Positions 1-10,987 of a stretch of DNA of 64,000 nucleotides are shown piece by piece (within the stretch, counting starts at the first letter, position 1; each line of letters begins with the position of its first letter). Source of the stretch: Mariannaea sp. PMI_226 (lineage: Eukaryota; Ascomycota; Sordariomycetes; Hypocreales; Nectriaceae); NCBI GenBank assembly GCA_024336345.1, contig JANFOG010000002.1:4402001-4466000 (forward strand). The letters run 5' to 3'. The position numbers and the translations under genes are program-made. Under the pieces are notes generated by a model. The model had not been told where the DNA came from. It saw only the letters and a program-made list of their open reading frames with translations, and made no database searches.

Positions 1-1747
1 TCACAGGCAGTCTGACATTTCTTTCAATAGCAAGCAGTCAGCCAACCAGTCCGTCAGCAATTAGCATCATGTTTGATGCATCCCACCTTGTTGAATTTTC
101 TACCACAGAAGTCCCAATGCGATCCGGATGAGCAGGCACCTACAGAGCAAGTACTATCTAAGGTGTCTAAAGTCAAGGTACCAATCAATACCCTATGCTA
201 GGTTACCCAAGGTCAGCAAGTTACCTAGACACACTACGGTAAGGTTAGTACACAGCGTAATAAGGTAAGTAAAGCAGGCGTAGTCAGTACTTGTCGTCAA
301 GAGTCTCACTCTTTCGCTCTCTCACATAAGACACAAATACACTCTCCTTCTATTTTTCTCTCTTTTCCTCTCCTTCCGGCACCAACTGCCCTGTTCGGAG
401 CTATTCTCTCAGCCGCCCGCCATAGTTACCACCCCATGCTCATGCTAGTCATGTCCCTCCTGCGGCTATCATTGGCTCCTCGGACTACCTACGGTAAAGA
501 GCTGAAGCCTCGTCTGTGGCTTCCAGATGGTTTTTTTTTTCCCCGGTGTTTTCAGAGCCTGTTCTCACCATTGTTTCGCCTTTTCTTCCCGTAGAAAGCC
601 AAATCATTAATTAAGGCACCTGAATCAATTGGCTTGACTTGCCTGCTCTTTCCGCTCCCCGTTCCCTCGTTCCTCGGGCTGCCCCTCCCCTTCTCCTCCT
701 TTTCTACTCTCTCTCTCTTCTCTTTCTCTCCTCTCCTCTGACTGGTCACTCGCTTCGCTTCGCCTCCTGTTTCGCTTCTCCCCATTGCTCGCCCAATCAC
801 CTTGACCAGCATCTTATTGTCTACCTGCACACGGGCGCGCACACACACACACACACACACCGTCATGCTCATGTAGCTTTGACCGACCCGGGCTACAACG
901 TTGGCTAATGTCGTCATGTGTTGTCTCCTCCCCGTCGTATGCCCCTATGTCATTTATCTCCTCTCGCCAATTTACCCGAGCACTCTCTCACTTAGCCTGT
1001 CGATCTCATCCATCCATCCATCTATCGGCCTCTTTTTCTTCGCAACTTGTTCCATCATGGTCCTCTAGCCGCATATCGGACCTTGCCTAAGTGGTGAAAG
1101 CCTAACCATCACTTGCACCTAGAAAGCCAGGCTCCTTTACCTGACCCACCGGCCAACAAACTCATTACCGTCATCTTCCATGTTGGACATCTTGTGCCTT
1201 TTGTTCTTCTTCAACGTATCTCTTATTACCATTACTTTCTTTCTCCACCCTTGTTACTTCTGTAATTCTTTATCCTCTCTTCCCATCACCTAGTTTCTCT
1301 CTCTCTATCCAACATACGTGAAGAGCGCAACATACATACACTACATGCGCCTTCTTTCATCCTCCTACGCTACTTCATCTGTCATTCTCGAGACGTCTTG
1401 CAGTCACCGACTACATTACATATTCGGGTCGGCATGTGTCAACAACCCTCGTCGCATATCCACTCATATCTTCTGACACGCCCTTAAATAACAAACACCC
1501 AATGACAAACGAGGCCCCCATCCGCTTATCCAGTCCATAACACGTCTTTTATATATCAACAGTCTTGCATATATGTCCCTCCTCTTCCCTCTCCCACTCC
1601 ATGACTCTACCGTCGTACCAATGTACCCTCCGGGACGATCGCACATCCCAGTGTGTCGCGCGCAGTTGTAACATTGCACACAACACCATCCGCCGTTCGT
1701 CAACCCGGCCCTTGTTCCCTATTCTATCAGCCTCCCACTCTGCTTCC
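1..1747. other. Upstream non-coding region of the first gene
   Basis: No convincing gene is visible. The right half (about 640-1560) is strongly pyrimidine-rich on the + strand (CT and TC runs), which is typical of leaders and promoters in filamentous ascomycetes, so it probably belongs to the gene starting at 1748. The left end (about 120-270) holds several GGTACC, TAGGTT and TACCTA fragments like those in other intergenic regions of this window. Open frames here are short, low in complexity and mutually overlapping. Confidence 0.6.
841..860. repeat. (AC)10 microsatellite
   Basis: Ten perfect AC units directly follow a short GC alternation (gggcgcgc). It lies in the non-coding leader region of the first gene. 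Confidence 0.95.
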
Positions 1748-3268
1748 ATGACCACGCCTATCTTCTCAGACAGGCTCATTCGTTCAGTCCTCGGCAGCAT
1801 CAACCTGAGCCTTTCTGTTCAAGACCTGGAGGCTATTCCGTCTGCTCCCCTACAACTTCTTTATAATGTGAAGCTCTCTGAGGGCCCTAACCTCTTACTT
1901 GCTTTGCCACCTCCTGCAGTGATGCGTCTATTGCGTTCTGAGAGGTCATCCATCGGGTCGGAAGCCGCCATCTTGAGGTGGTTATCCAGTCTCTCAAGCA
2001 ACAGCAACCACGGCCATCATAATAACATCAGCAACAACAACGAAAAGAACGAGAAGAACAAGAAGAACGCCTCCAGCCCGAGCCCAACAACAGGAGAGAA
2101 GATATCGTTGGGGCACCTACAATCAGGCAATGACACCTCAAAACGCCAGGCCCCAAATATTCAAAGAGTAGCCAATTCATTGTCTACGTATTTGCCTATA
2201 CTCCTGAAGCATGAGTTAATAGACGGGGGCTTGGCTGTTGAATATAACCTTAGCCGCCCTCCCCAAGGTATGACCATCTCTTCACTTTCCAGGCCGCTCA
2301 ATCGGAGAGAAAGAAGGTCAGTCGACTTCCAAACTGGTCAACTCGTTCGCCTCATTTCATCACAACTCTCGCCAACTCAGAGGTTCGGAATGGCAGCCGA
2401 TGTTCTTTCGGTCCCCGACTCAATATCACAAGCATGCAGAGTCGAGGGATCGCTGCACGATTCGAGAGGAGCTGACTGCTGGTCAGCTGCTTTTCATTCT
2501 CTCCTAGAATCCATATTGCGTGATGGTGAGGACCTGTCAATTATGATTAATTATGGGGCCATAAGGCGGCACTTTAATCACTTCAAACATCTGCTCAACG
2601 CCGTAACTAAATCTCGCCTGGTCGTGCTTGATGCAGGGGAAGACACCAACCTGCTAGTCTTTCGACTTTCAGAAATGGGGAAGAAGGCCAACCCGGTTTC
2701 GGGGAGAACAATCCAGAAGCGACAGGGGGTTACGACTTCCGCAGGATCATCAAGTTGGGTTCAGGAAGGCAGTTATGGGCCAGTGGACTACATGCAACAT
2801 GAAGATCAAATAGACAGCGAAGATGGAGCTGACATTCAGACCGACGGACAGATCGAAGTAACAGGACTACGCCAGTGGACAAATTGTTTGTTTGGGGATC
2901 CTCTCATCAGTTCCGTGTTCAGCAAGCATCCAGGTGGAGACTTTTGGAATGGCTTCGACCAGGCATTCTCAGGAGCCACGGACGCTGAGGAAGACGTATC
3001 CCCTAATATCGTGGAGGATGAACCCAACGCTCACATCCGAATGTTGCTCTACGAGTGCTACCACGCCGTCGTGGCCGTGGTGCGAGAGTTTTACCGGCCA
3101 CGAAGCGACAGTGATAGGAGGGAATTCACGGCAAGGAAGAAATTGAGCAGCGTCTTGGCGAGACTAGATGAACTCAATGAAGATGACTCGCCAAGGAGAA
3201 GACGGCCGAGCGGTGAAGTATCACCCGCAAAAAAGTCAAGACCTGGTGAGGATGATGATATCCACTGA
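1748..3268 (+). CDS. Conserved fungal protein with a degenerate aminoglycoside-phosphotransferase-like fold
   Basis: An intronless gene of 506 residues. The ATG at 1748 is chosen because family-like sequence starts there (MTTPIFSDRL...); the frame stays open upstream but reads as low-quality leader. Near residues 292-303 the string VVLDAGEDTN resembles the Brenner loop of APH-type kinases (HGDxxxxN), and near 372-385 GLRQWTNCLFGDP resembles the metal-binding and GDP segment (GxxDWxxxxxGDP). In both, expected catalytic residues look replaced: there is no HGD, and RQW stands where IDW is usual. The N-terminal third has an Asn/Lys-rich low-complexity insert (about residues 85-110) and the C-terminus is charged and nuclear-signal-like (PRRRRPSGE, PAKKSRPGE). 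I recognise it as a sordariomycete hypothetical protein. The kinase fold is inferred from short motifs, and activity is doubtful. It converges on the next gene with 204 bp between the stops. Confidence 0.8.
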   Translation: MTTPIFSDRLIRSVLGSINLSLSVQDLEAIPSAPLQLLYNVKLSEGPNLLLALPPPAVMRLLRSERSSIGSEAAILRWLSSLSSNSNHGHHNNISNNNEKNEKNKKNASSPSPTTGEKISLGHLQSGNDTSKRQAPNIQRVANSLSTYLPILLKHELIDGGLAVEYNLSRPPQGMTISSLSRPLNRRERRSVDFQTGQLVRLISSQLSPTQRFGMAADVLSVPDSISQACRVEGSLHDSRGADCWSAAFHSLLESILRDGEDLSIMINYGAIRRHFNHFKHLLNAVTKSRLVVLDAGEDTNLLVFRLSEMGKKANPVSGRTIQKRQGVTTSAGSSSWVQEGSYGPVDYMQHEDQIDSEDGADIQTDGQIEVTGLRQWTNCLFGDPLISSVFSKHPGGDFWNGFDQAFSGATDAEEDVSPNIVEDEPNAHIRMLLYECYHAVVAVVREFYRPRSDSDRREFTARKKLSSVLARLDELNEDDSPRRRRPSGEVSPAKKSRPGEDDDIH

Positions 3269-3472
3269 AATATCGTTCGTTTTACACGAGTATGCATAGA
3301 CGCCCAGTTGCCAAGAAACAAGCTGGGTCATGATATCAACATACATAATTGATGAGAAATGGAACATAGCACAGTAAATACCTTATTAGAGCTGCTCAAC
3401 CATGCTGTGCACATATAGATACGGTAATAGATAAAGGCTTTAATCTTACCGCCAGTCCCTCTTTTCTGGCTT

Positions 3473-5477
3473 CTATGTGCGTTTTTTGTGCGAAGTTTGT
3501 CCACGATTTCCCTCATCTTCTTCATCTTCACCATCACCTTCATCCCGTGGTAATTGAAAGCCCATCATGCCGAGTATGTTACCCGTTGGGCCAGCCGTGC
3601 CCGCCTGGCTCTTGAAGCTTTCCAGTAAATTTCTAGCCAAGTTGTAATCGATATCAAGTTCCTCTTCCTCCTCTTCTTCCTTATCGTACGCATTGTCTTC
3701 GTACTCCTTTTTCGATGTATCTCTGCTCGCTTGCGCTAAGGATTCCCCAGCAGCCTTCAAGCGTGGTTTTTTGTCGGTTCTTGGGTCGAGGCTGAGCGCG
3801 TTGTGCCCTTTGAGCTCAGCCTCGAACTGGGATGCAAGTTTTCTGATCTCTGCATCGTCTTCGTCTGCAGGTTCTCGTTCAGATTCGGGGGGGGTCGGCT
3901 TCGCAGTTTCTTTGCCCTTGGCGCTAATGGGTGGTTTGGGTTCCACTGGGTGCAAGCCCATTATTTCTCTCATCATACGGGTGAACTCCTCCTCATCGAT
4001 ACTCACGTCTTTGTCCTTTTCTCCCTCGCTGCCTTCATTATCGTCGTCATCGTCATCATCATCGTCATCGTTGTCAAAGTCCATATCATCAAGCTCTGCG
4101 CCATCAATTCCTGCGTCCTCATTATTCAAGAAGGCTTCGAAGCGTGACACAATCTTGCGGAGGTCATCTTGTGTTTTGACGTCACCGAATCCTTTCCTAG
4201 CCTGTTGGGAGTCTTGTCTTTGCTTTCCGTCAAGCTCCCGTTCAAAATCCTCGTAATTGATGTCCATCCATGCTTCGCTATCATCCTGGTCCATACGATC
4301 CCACGATTTGATCTCCTCGTTGGAGGGTAGTGCGTCATCTCCGTCTTCTGCCAAGTCCTCTAGCACGATAGCTAGCTCTCGTACAGTTCTGCTCCTGCTT
4401 TTCTCTGCATTTGTTGCGAGCATCTCAAACCCGCAAGTGAGTTTCATGCCAATTTCCTGCCTGGCGAAGGCTTTTTCCATGTCGGCAGATGATACCTCTT
4501 CTTGTGCCCGTTGGAGTGCCGCTTGCCAGACCGGCGGCGACTCAAATCGCTGCGATCTTAGCTGTGCGAACAGGACTTTGCTAAATTTTACGGAGACTGT
4601 AACCAGGTCATCCGGCGGAAATGTGAGGGCCCCAGAGGGCGATATCACACGTCTAAGGCTAATGGCATCTCGTAGGTAGAAGGCTTCGACAGCAGGAGCC
4701 ACGGATTTTGGCTGTGTATGTAGGATATATGCCACTTTTCGTGGTATCGTGACTAGCGAATGGTGAATGGAATCTGCAATTTGTCCTGGGTATTTCTCCA
4801 GTCTGTAAAATGCCTCTGCTTCAATCGTGGCCGACTGGACCAGTGCGTCTGGGTCGGACTTAAGTATTGCCACAGCGTCGGGCAAAGACAGGTTCCTGAC
4901 TCTGAGACGAGCTTCGTCTTTCAGTGGTATGATGAAGAGCTTCCCATCGTGAATCCAGACTCGATTGTGGTCTATCTCTGGGCTAAGCCACTTTGGCAGA
5001 GCATTAGCCGCCTCGACGAGGAGAAATTCTCCATCCGTATCGAAGACTCTCACCCAAAGATTTGGATGGGACTTTGTCAGCTGCCTTAGTAGATAAACTA
5101 TGAGCCATTCGTCTTCCACAGCGTCGCTGTAATCCGTGACGCCATGCAGGTAAACGAGGCCTAGGAGGACATATCAGCATTGCATTGCAAAGACCCGCAG
5201 GATAGTTACTTCGCCGGCTACACTCACCCTGCTCGTTCTTAAGTTCCAGATTGAGTTCGTCTTTTTGCCATATGTAATCCCTCGTTGAGTCATTGGCAAG
5301 TTTCAGAGCGGATTTTCGGATGGTCTCGATTTGAGACAGATGCTTGCGGGCGTCGAGCTTGGAGTCTAGAATGAAGAGCAAATACTCGACGCAGTTATCT
5401 GGGAGTTGTCTTTGAAAGCCGGCACTTCCTGTGTCTGGCCCATCCGTGCTTGCGTCTATAGTGATTTTAGAGGCCAT
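3473..5477 (-). CDS. Ecdysoneless / SGT1 family protein
   Basis: Two exons on the minus strand: 5477-5228 and 5160-3473, with a 67-nt GTGAGT...CTAG intron, giving 645 residues. The N-terminal part carries the Ecd/hSGT1 pattern: VEYLLFILD, then DYIWQKDELNL, then LVYLHGVTDYSDAVEDEW (spanning the splice) and YLLRQLTKSHPNLWVRVFD with EFLLVEAANALPKWL. Family members in animals act in pre-mRNA splicing and cell-cycle control; fission yeast Sgt1 is poorly defined. It is not the SGT1 co-chaperone of Hsp90. The C-terminal half is acidic, with an almost uninterrupted Asp run around 4040-4075 and a Glu run near 3660-3680, typical of the acidic tail of Ecd proteins. It shares a 572-bp divergent upstream region with smc6. 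Confidence 0.9.
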
Positions 5478-6049
5478 TTTATTTCATTCAAATACTCTCC
5501 CGCGAGAACATGTCAAAGTCGAAGAGAATATTTCTTTCAGATGAATGAATGGTGAATGGTATTTTGCGTTGGATCTACAGGGTAAGGCAAATAAAAAAAC
5601 CCGGCTTCTGTACGTACCTACCCAAGGCATGGAAGGTATTAGAGTGAGCCATTCAGGGCGTGTGGTGGTGGAAGCCAGGTACCTACCCACTTACCTTCCA
5701 TTAGCTTACTGTCTCCCTAAGTACCTTACCTTAGGCGAGGCTCGGGTGGTACTTCACTCAGGCACTCAAGAAACTGCATCTGCGCTAGGCCTAAAGTACT
5801 TGGAAATAAAGAAACCCCACGCTGCCAGACACGTCTTGCTGAGGCTCCAACGCGTAAAGTATTTGGAGCTCTCTTTCAACGTCACTTTGTGCACCAACCT
5901 GACTGTATCCTGCATTGTCCTGTTCTGTTCCTCATTCGTCGTCATTTACTCACGAATATCCACGAATCCACGACCAACACCCCCGAATAATACCTTAAGA
6001 CGCCTTGTCCAGGCCTATTTTCTGGGAAGGACTTACACAGCATACAGCG
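5478..6049. promoter_or_regulatory. Divergent upstream region between ecd (SGT1) and smc6
   Basis: 572 bp between two start codons on opposite strands, so it must hold both promoters. It contains a cluster of TACCTACC, GGTACCTACC and CCTTACCTTAGG elements between about 5610 and 5740. No open frame here is convincing; the 181-residue frame crossing it has no recognisable domain and overlaps the start of smc6. Confidence 0.6.
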
Positions 6050-9000
6050 ATGCCAGCAACAAAGAGATCAAGGCGTACTGTGCAGGATGACGATGACGAG
6101 GATGCCGTCAATGTACCGCAAACACAAACTGACCTGCGAGGGGATGATTCCGTAATTACCCAACTATATTCCACAACCGCCGCTTAAGCATGACCCGGCT
6201 AACCAGCAACACCAGAGAAAACGTGTGCGAGTGTCTATCGCTGAACAGACCAGAGACGATACGCCGGACCGAGATGAGTCGCCAAGTTCCGATAGCGAAG
6301 ACGAAGATGACCACGAACGCGCGCAAACGCCTCCCCAGACGCAATACGAGTTGATGCGAGATGCCGGCTTCAAACACCTGGAGAATACCGACTGGGACGA
6401 CCAACAGGCCACCCAGAAGCTTATGCAACGACCGCAGAGGGTTGGAAACAACATGGCATCAGAAAGCGGCATTATAGAAAGCATCACATGCATCAACTTT
6501 ATGTGTCATGAACGGCTTCATGTTGAGTTAGGCCCCCTCATCAACTTCATCGTTGGCGAGAATGGAAGTGGAAAGAGTGCTGTTTTGACAGCCCTTACCC
6601 TTTGCCTCGGTGGAAAAGCCAGCGACACCAACCGTGGAGGGAGTTTGAAGACATTTGTCAAAGAGGGATGCGACCAGGGCAGCCTGGCCGTAAAGATCAA
6701 GAACGCCGGCTCAGATGCTTACATGCCAGAGGTATACGGCAACAGTATCATTGTTGAGCGTCATTTTTCCAAAACAGGCGCCAGTGGTTTCAAGATCAAA
6801 AGCGCTGCAGGTCGAACCATCTCGACAAAGAAGCAAGAGGTGGAAGAAATCTCCGAGTGGTACGGACTGCAGATTGGGAACCCTCTGACGGTCCTATCCC
6901 AGGATAACGCGCGTCAGTTCCTAAACGCGGCGACACCAGCGCAAAAGTACAAGTACTTTGTCTCTGGAGTTCAGCTGGAGCAGCTTGACAACGATTACAA
7001 GATGTCGCAGGACACTCTTGACAGAACCCTGCTCATCAGAGAAGACCTGACCGGCAAGATTGCCCTTGTCAAGAAAGACATGGAGGACGCGATGCGACTG
7101 GCTGAGACGGCACAGAAGAATCAAAGTCTCAGAGAAAGGGCTCGACATTACAGAAATCAGCTCGTATGGTCTCAGGTGGTGGAACAGGAGAGGTTGCTGG
7201 AGCAGCGCAACCAGGATATTGCAAAACGAGAAACGGCTATTAACGAGGCTGAACTGTACTGTCAAGAAACCACGACAGCTCACACATCAGCTGTTGAAAA
7301 ATTAGAGCGCGCTAAGCAAGCAAGGCAGAACCTCGAAGCTGAACGGGAGGTTTACGAGGAGAAAATCTATGAAGCTGAGGCCGTCTACCATAAGGCTAGA
7401 GAAGAGCTCACTAGCGTGCACTTGGAAGAGCGTGACGCTCATGCACGACTCAAATCTACAAAGGTAGACATTACATCCTGCCAGAGAAAGATAAAGGAAG
7501 AAGAACAGCGTCTGGGCGAGTCTACGGGATCAGCTCGCGCAGCAAAGGATGCCGAACTCACGGAGGCAACTGACAAAGAGAGGACTCTGCAGCAACAAAT
7601 TAAAGACGCTCAACAAGAGCTGCCAAGTCTCCAAGCGAACGTGCAGGAAGCTGAGCAGCAATACTCGAAACACCAGCAAGCCAGGGATGGCAAACGCCGG
7701 GACATTCTCACCGCACAGCAGCATGTTCAACAACTGGAAGCGAGCACTGGCTCACCGTTCGACGGATTTGAGCGAGACATGATCGGCCTGATCAAGGCCG
7801 TTGAGAACGACACTGGCTTTCAACAGAAGCCTATTGGACCCATCGGTGCTCGGGTCAGGCTTTCGAAGCCTGAATGGTCCGGTATTCTTGAGAAGACGCT
7901 AGGTGATGCATTAAATGCTTTCATTGTGAGAAGCAAGTCGGATCAATCAAGACTCTCAGGTATCATGCACCGGCTTCAGATGAAGAAGCCGCCACCAATC
8001 TATATCGCATATGCAACGCAGCTCAATACCGCAAACCAAGAGCCAGACGCGCAGTTTTCCACCATCCTGAGGGTGCTCCAGTTTGACGATGATATTATCC
8101 GATCGCAACTGATTATCAACAACTCAATTGAGAAGGTTATTCTAATCAATGAGCGCACAGAAGCTCAACGAGTTATGATCGACAACACACCCCCACGTAA
8201 CGTGATAGCGTGCATCTGCTTCCATGATGGAAAGGGGAAACGCGGACATGGACTGCGCATTACGAATCGAAATGGATCAATTGGCACAAGTCCGATTCCG
8301 CCCAGTAGGGGCCGTCCTAGGATGCAGTCGGATTCCGCACGCCAGGTTGCGCTCCAGAAAGAAAACCTCAACCAGCTCGGCGCGGAACTACGAGAAATCA
8401 ATACCGAAGAACGACAAGCTCAGCAAGCCCTTCAGAGGCATAGACATTCACTGGATGGCCATCGCAAGAACATGAGAGATCTCGAAAATAGTCTTCGTCG
8501 AGCGCAAGCTGAGATGGAACGAATTAGTATGGAGCTTGATACCTTTGAGGGTGTTGGCGATCGCCTAGAAAGCCTTCGAGCGTCACTGGAGGAAAAAAGG
8601 ACGGAACTAGACCAGCTTGGTAATCAGTACGGTGCCTTGACGTTACAGAAGAGAACTCTCAACGCCAAGTCAGAGGAGGCAAAGCAACGACTTGACAAAG
8701 AGAAAGTTGAGCGGGACGATTTTCAAAGCAAGGTCAATAAGGCAGAAGAGAAGATTAATACGGTGGAAAACTTGCGACGTGTGGCCGTTTTCAATAAAAA
8801 CGATGCATTTGAGAAGTTGGACATTGAGAAGGCAGAGCGGCGTCGTGCCATGGACAAGCGAGACCAGAAAGCTGCCGATGTCGAAGAATTTACGACTGAG
8901 GCACTCAAGATGGCTCCAGACCGTGTTCATATCCCCGACGACGAAACTCACGAGAGCATTGAGAAGAAGTACGAAAAGATCAGAGAGCAACTCAAAGCGA

Positions 9001-9802
9001 GAGAGAGGAGACTAGGCGCAACAGACAAGGAAATTTACGACCGTGCTGCCGCCGCCCGCCAAGCATACAACGACGTTGTGAGGCAAACCGAAGATGTGGA
9101 TTTGACTATTGACTCGTTGAAGCGAGCTATCCAGCAACGCCTCCATCTCTGGCGCCAGTTCCAGCGTCAGATCAGCGCACGAATCCGCATCCAGTTCAAT
9201 TATCTACTCAGTGAGCGTGGCTTCAGAGGAAAGATTGATCTCGACCACCGTGCCCGCAAGGTTCTCATTCAGATCGAGCCTGACGAGACCCGCAAGAGTT
9301 CCGCCGGAAGAAACACCAAGACATTGTCCGGTGGCGAGAAATCCTTCTCCTCAATATGCATGCTCCTCTCCGTTTGGGAGGCCATCGGATCGCCTATTCG
9401 CTGCCTTGATGAGTTCGACGTCTTCATGGATAATGTGAACCGTGCTATTAGTACAAACATGCTGGTAAGTCGTTACAAACGCATTAAAAAAAAAGGGGGG
9501 GGGGAGGGGAGATGGAGAGGAGGAAAATTAGTTCCCGATCTGACGTGAGATGCCACTTCTTGGAGCGATATCAGACTGACGTGGCTTTGTATACTTTCTT
9601 TAGGTGGATGCTGCACGTCGTTCCGTTTCACGGCAGTACATACTCATCACGCCCAACGCCATTGAGGGCCGGGCTAGGTTAGACAAAGATGTCAAGATAA
9701 TCAGGTTTGTGTCATGGATTTTATTTTTGTTGGCCCAATATGATATTTCATTGCTGACAGATTCCTAGACTCGTGGATCCACGACAACGCACGCTCATCT
9801 AA
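6050..9802 (+). CDS. SMC6, structural maintenance of chromosomes protein 6
   Basis: The Smc5/6 complex subunit that works in DNA repair and rDNA/replication-fork maintenance in the nucleus. Four exons: 6050-6151, 6216-9464, 9604-9704 and 9769-9802, giving 1161 residues, a normal SMC6 length. The first acceptor is chosen at 6215 because a GGCTAAC branch site precedes it by about 12 nt; acceptors at 6188 and 6206 keep the same frame, so the N-terminus may be up to 9 residues longer. Walker A GENGSGKS is near residue 148; two long coiled coils flank a hinge around residues 535-680. The ABC signature LSGGEKSFSS (about 1071) and Walker B CLDEFDVFMD (about 1097) are intact. The short last exons restore the family ending, VDAARRSVSRQYILITP, then KIIRLVDPRQRTLI and stop. 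The third intron uses the TAG at 9766-9768. Confidence 0.95.
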
Positions 9803-10150
9803 AAGAGATTTGTCGATGCTACGAAAGTTGTTATGCCACTGACGGCAGGGGGCAAGATGGCGCTCAAGCCATTGGGGTTACTGGAAAGAATCCGTACATA
9901 GAATCCGTACATAGCTTGCAAGTTTTAAGGGGGACATAGGCGCTTCGGATGGAAAATGATTCACGGAACGGTCCATGGATTGAATTTGTTTGGTTTTCCT
10001 CATCTGAGAGGAGGTCATAGGTCTTCTCTTTTTCTCTCTCTTGTTTTAGCAGCGATTGTTCTGCGGGAGGGATTATAAATGTACATGATTTTATACACTA
10101 TCGTACAGGGGCATTGATATGGTAGATTACGAGGCGCGCTGTCTTGGTGC
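9803..10150. other. Convergent 3' region between smc6 and coq9
   Basis: 348 bp containing the 3' ends of two converging genes. Apart from a 13-bp tandem duplication (listed separately) and pyrimidine tracts, I see nothing in it. Confidence 0.6.
9888..9913. repeat. 13-bp tandem duplication
   Basis: Two perfect head-to-tail copies of GAATCCGTACATA lie in the smc6 3' flank. It looks like a simple slippage duplication. Confidence 0.9.
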
Positions 10151-10987
10151 TCAAATGCGAACCCCCTTGCTTCTGAGGACATTGACACCAGCGTTCAGAG
10201 TGAAGCTGGCATACTGTCCAAGAGATCCGACGAGGTTGCCGAGAGACTTGACCTCACCGAGCCTTCGCTGCAGGAACTGCCTGGTCTCGGCAAAGTCGGG
10301 AGATCGGTCGTTGGTCATAAAAAGCTCACTAGTGCTATAAATCATGGACAGACTTGCGCGCTTGGTATACCAAGAGGGATCAACGGCTTTGTCGCCGGCA
10401 AGAAACCAAATCTCGTCGGACAGAGCGGCAAGTTCTTTGAATGAAGCGGGAACATTGCTAGGTTGAGCCATGATAGCCAATGCCTAAGATGAGCAAAAAT
10501 AAAAAGTGGTTAGTAAGTCGTCAAATGACAATGTCTCCTCCATTTATCAACGAACCTCTTGCCACCGGTCCAAAACCTCCTTGTTTCCCATCAATCGCTC
10601 CCAGGTTAATGCCTCTACACGAGAGGCCACGCTGGTGGTATTGTCTTCCTTAAACAACTGTTCATTGCGCTCTGCCAAAGCCTCTCGCTGTGAAACGAGA
10701 TGATACTTGATAAGGCTGAAAGGGCCCTCCGGGACAACAGTAGCGCTAATGTCTAGGTAACCGGCGTCGCGGGCGCCAAGGCCCAGGGCTCGTTGCGAGA
10801 AGCCATGCTCTGGAATGTGTTTGTATGCGGCGGCAAGAATAGCCTTCTCAGCATCGCCAAAGGGCCCGGGAGGTGAGGGATGGTTGTCTGAGTGGTATGA
10901 TCGTTGCACAAATCGCTGGGCTTTGGCAAGTCGGGGAGCACGCAAGGCGCAATGCCTGTGGAAGAGGCGAGTGGGAACAGCAGCCAT
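10151..10987 (-). CDS. COQ9, mitochondrial ubiquinone biosynthesis protein
   Basis: Two exons on the minus strand, 10987-10556 and 10483-10151, with a 72-nt GTTCGT...TTAG intron, giving 254 residues. COQ9 is a lipid-binding partner of COQ7 in the coenzyme Q synthesis complex on the matrix side of the inner membrane. The N-terminus is basic and rich in Arg, Ala and Ser (RLFHRHCALRAPRLAKAQRF), as expected for a mitochondrial targeting peptide. It is followed by the TetR-like helical fold (AILAAAYKHIPEHGFSQRAL) and the C-terminal COQ9 domain with ALTWERLMGNKEVLDRWQE joined across the splice to ALAIMAQPSNVPASFKELA. The segment DEIWFLAGDKAVDPSWYTKR is a family hallmark. Start: first ATG, immediately before the targeting sequence. 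Confidence 0.95.

Noticed and set aside
3693..4256. A 187-residue + strand Ser-rich frame
   Set aside because: It is the antisense of the Asp/Glu-rich part of the ecd (SGT1) gene; acidic repeats read as Ser on the other strand.
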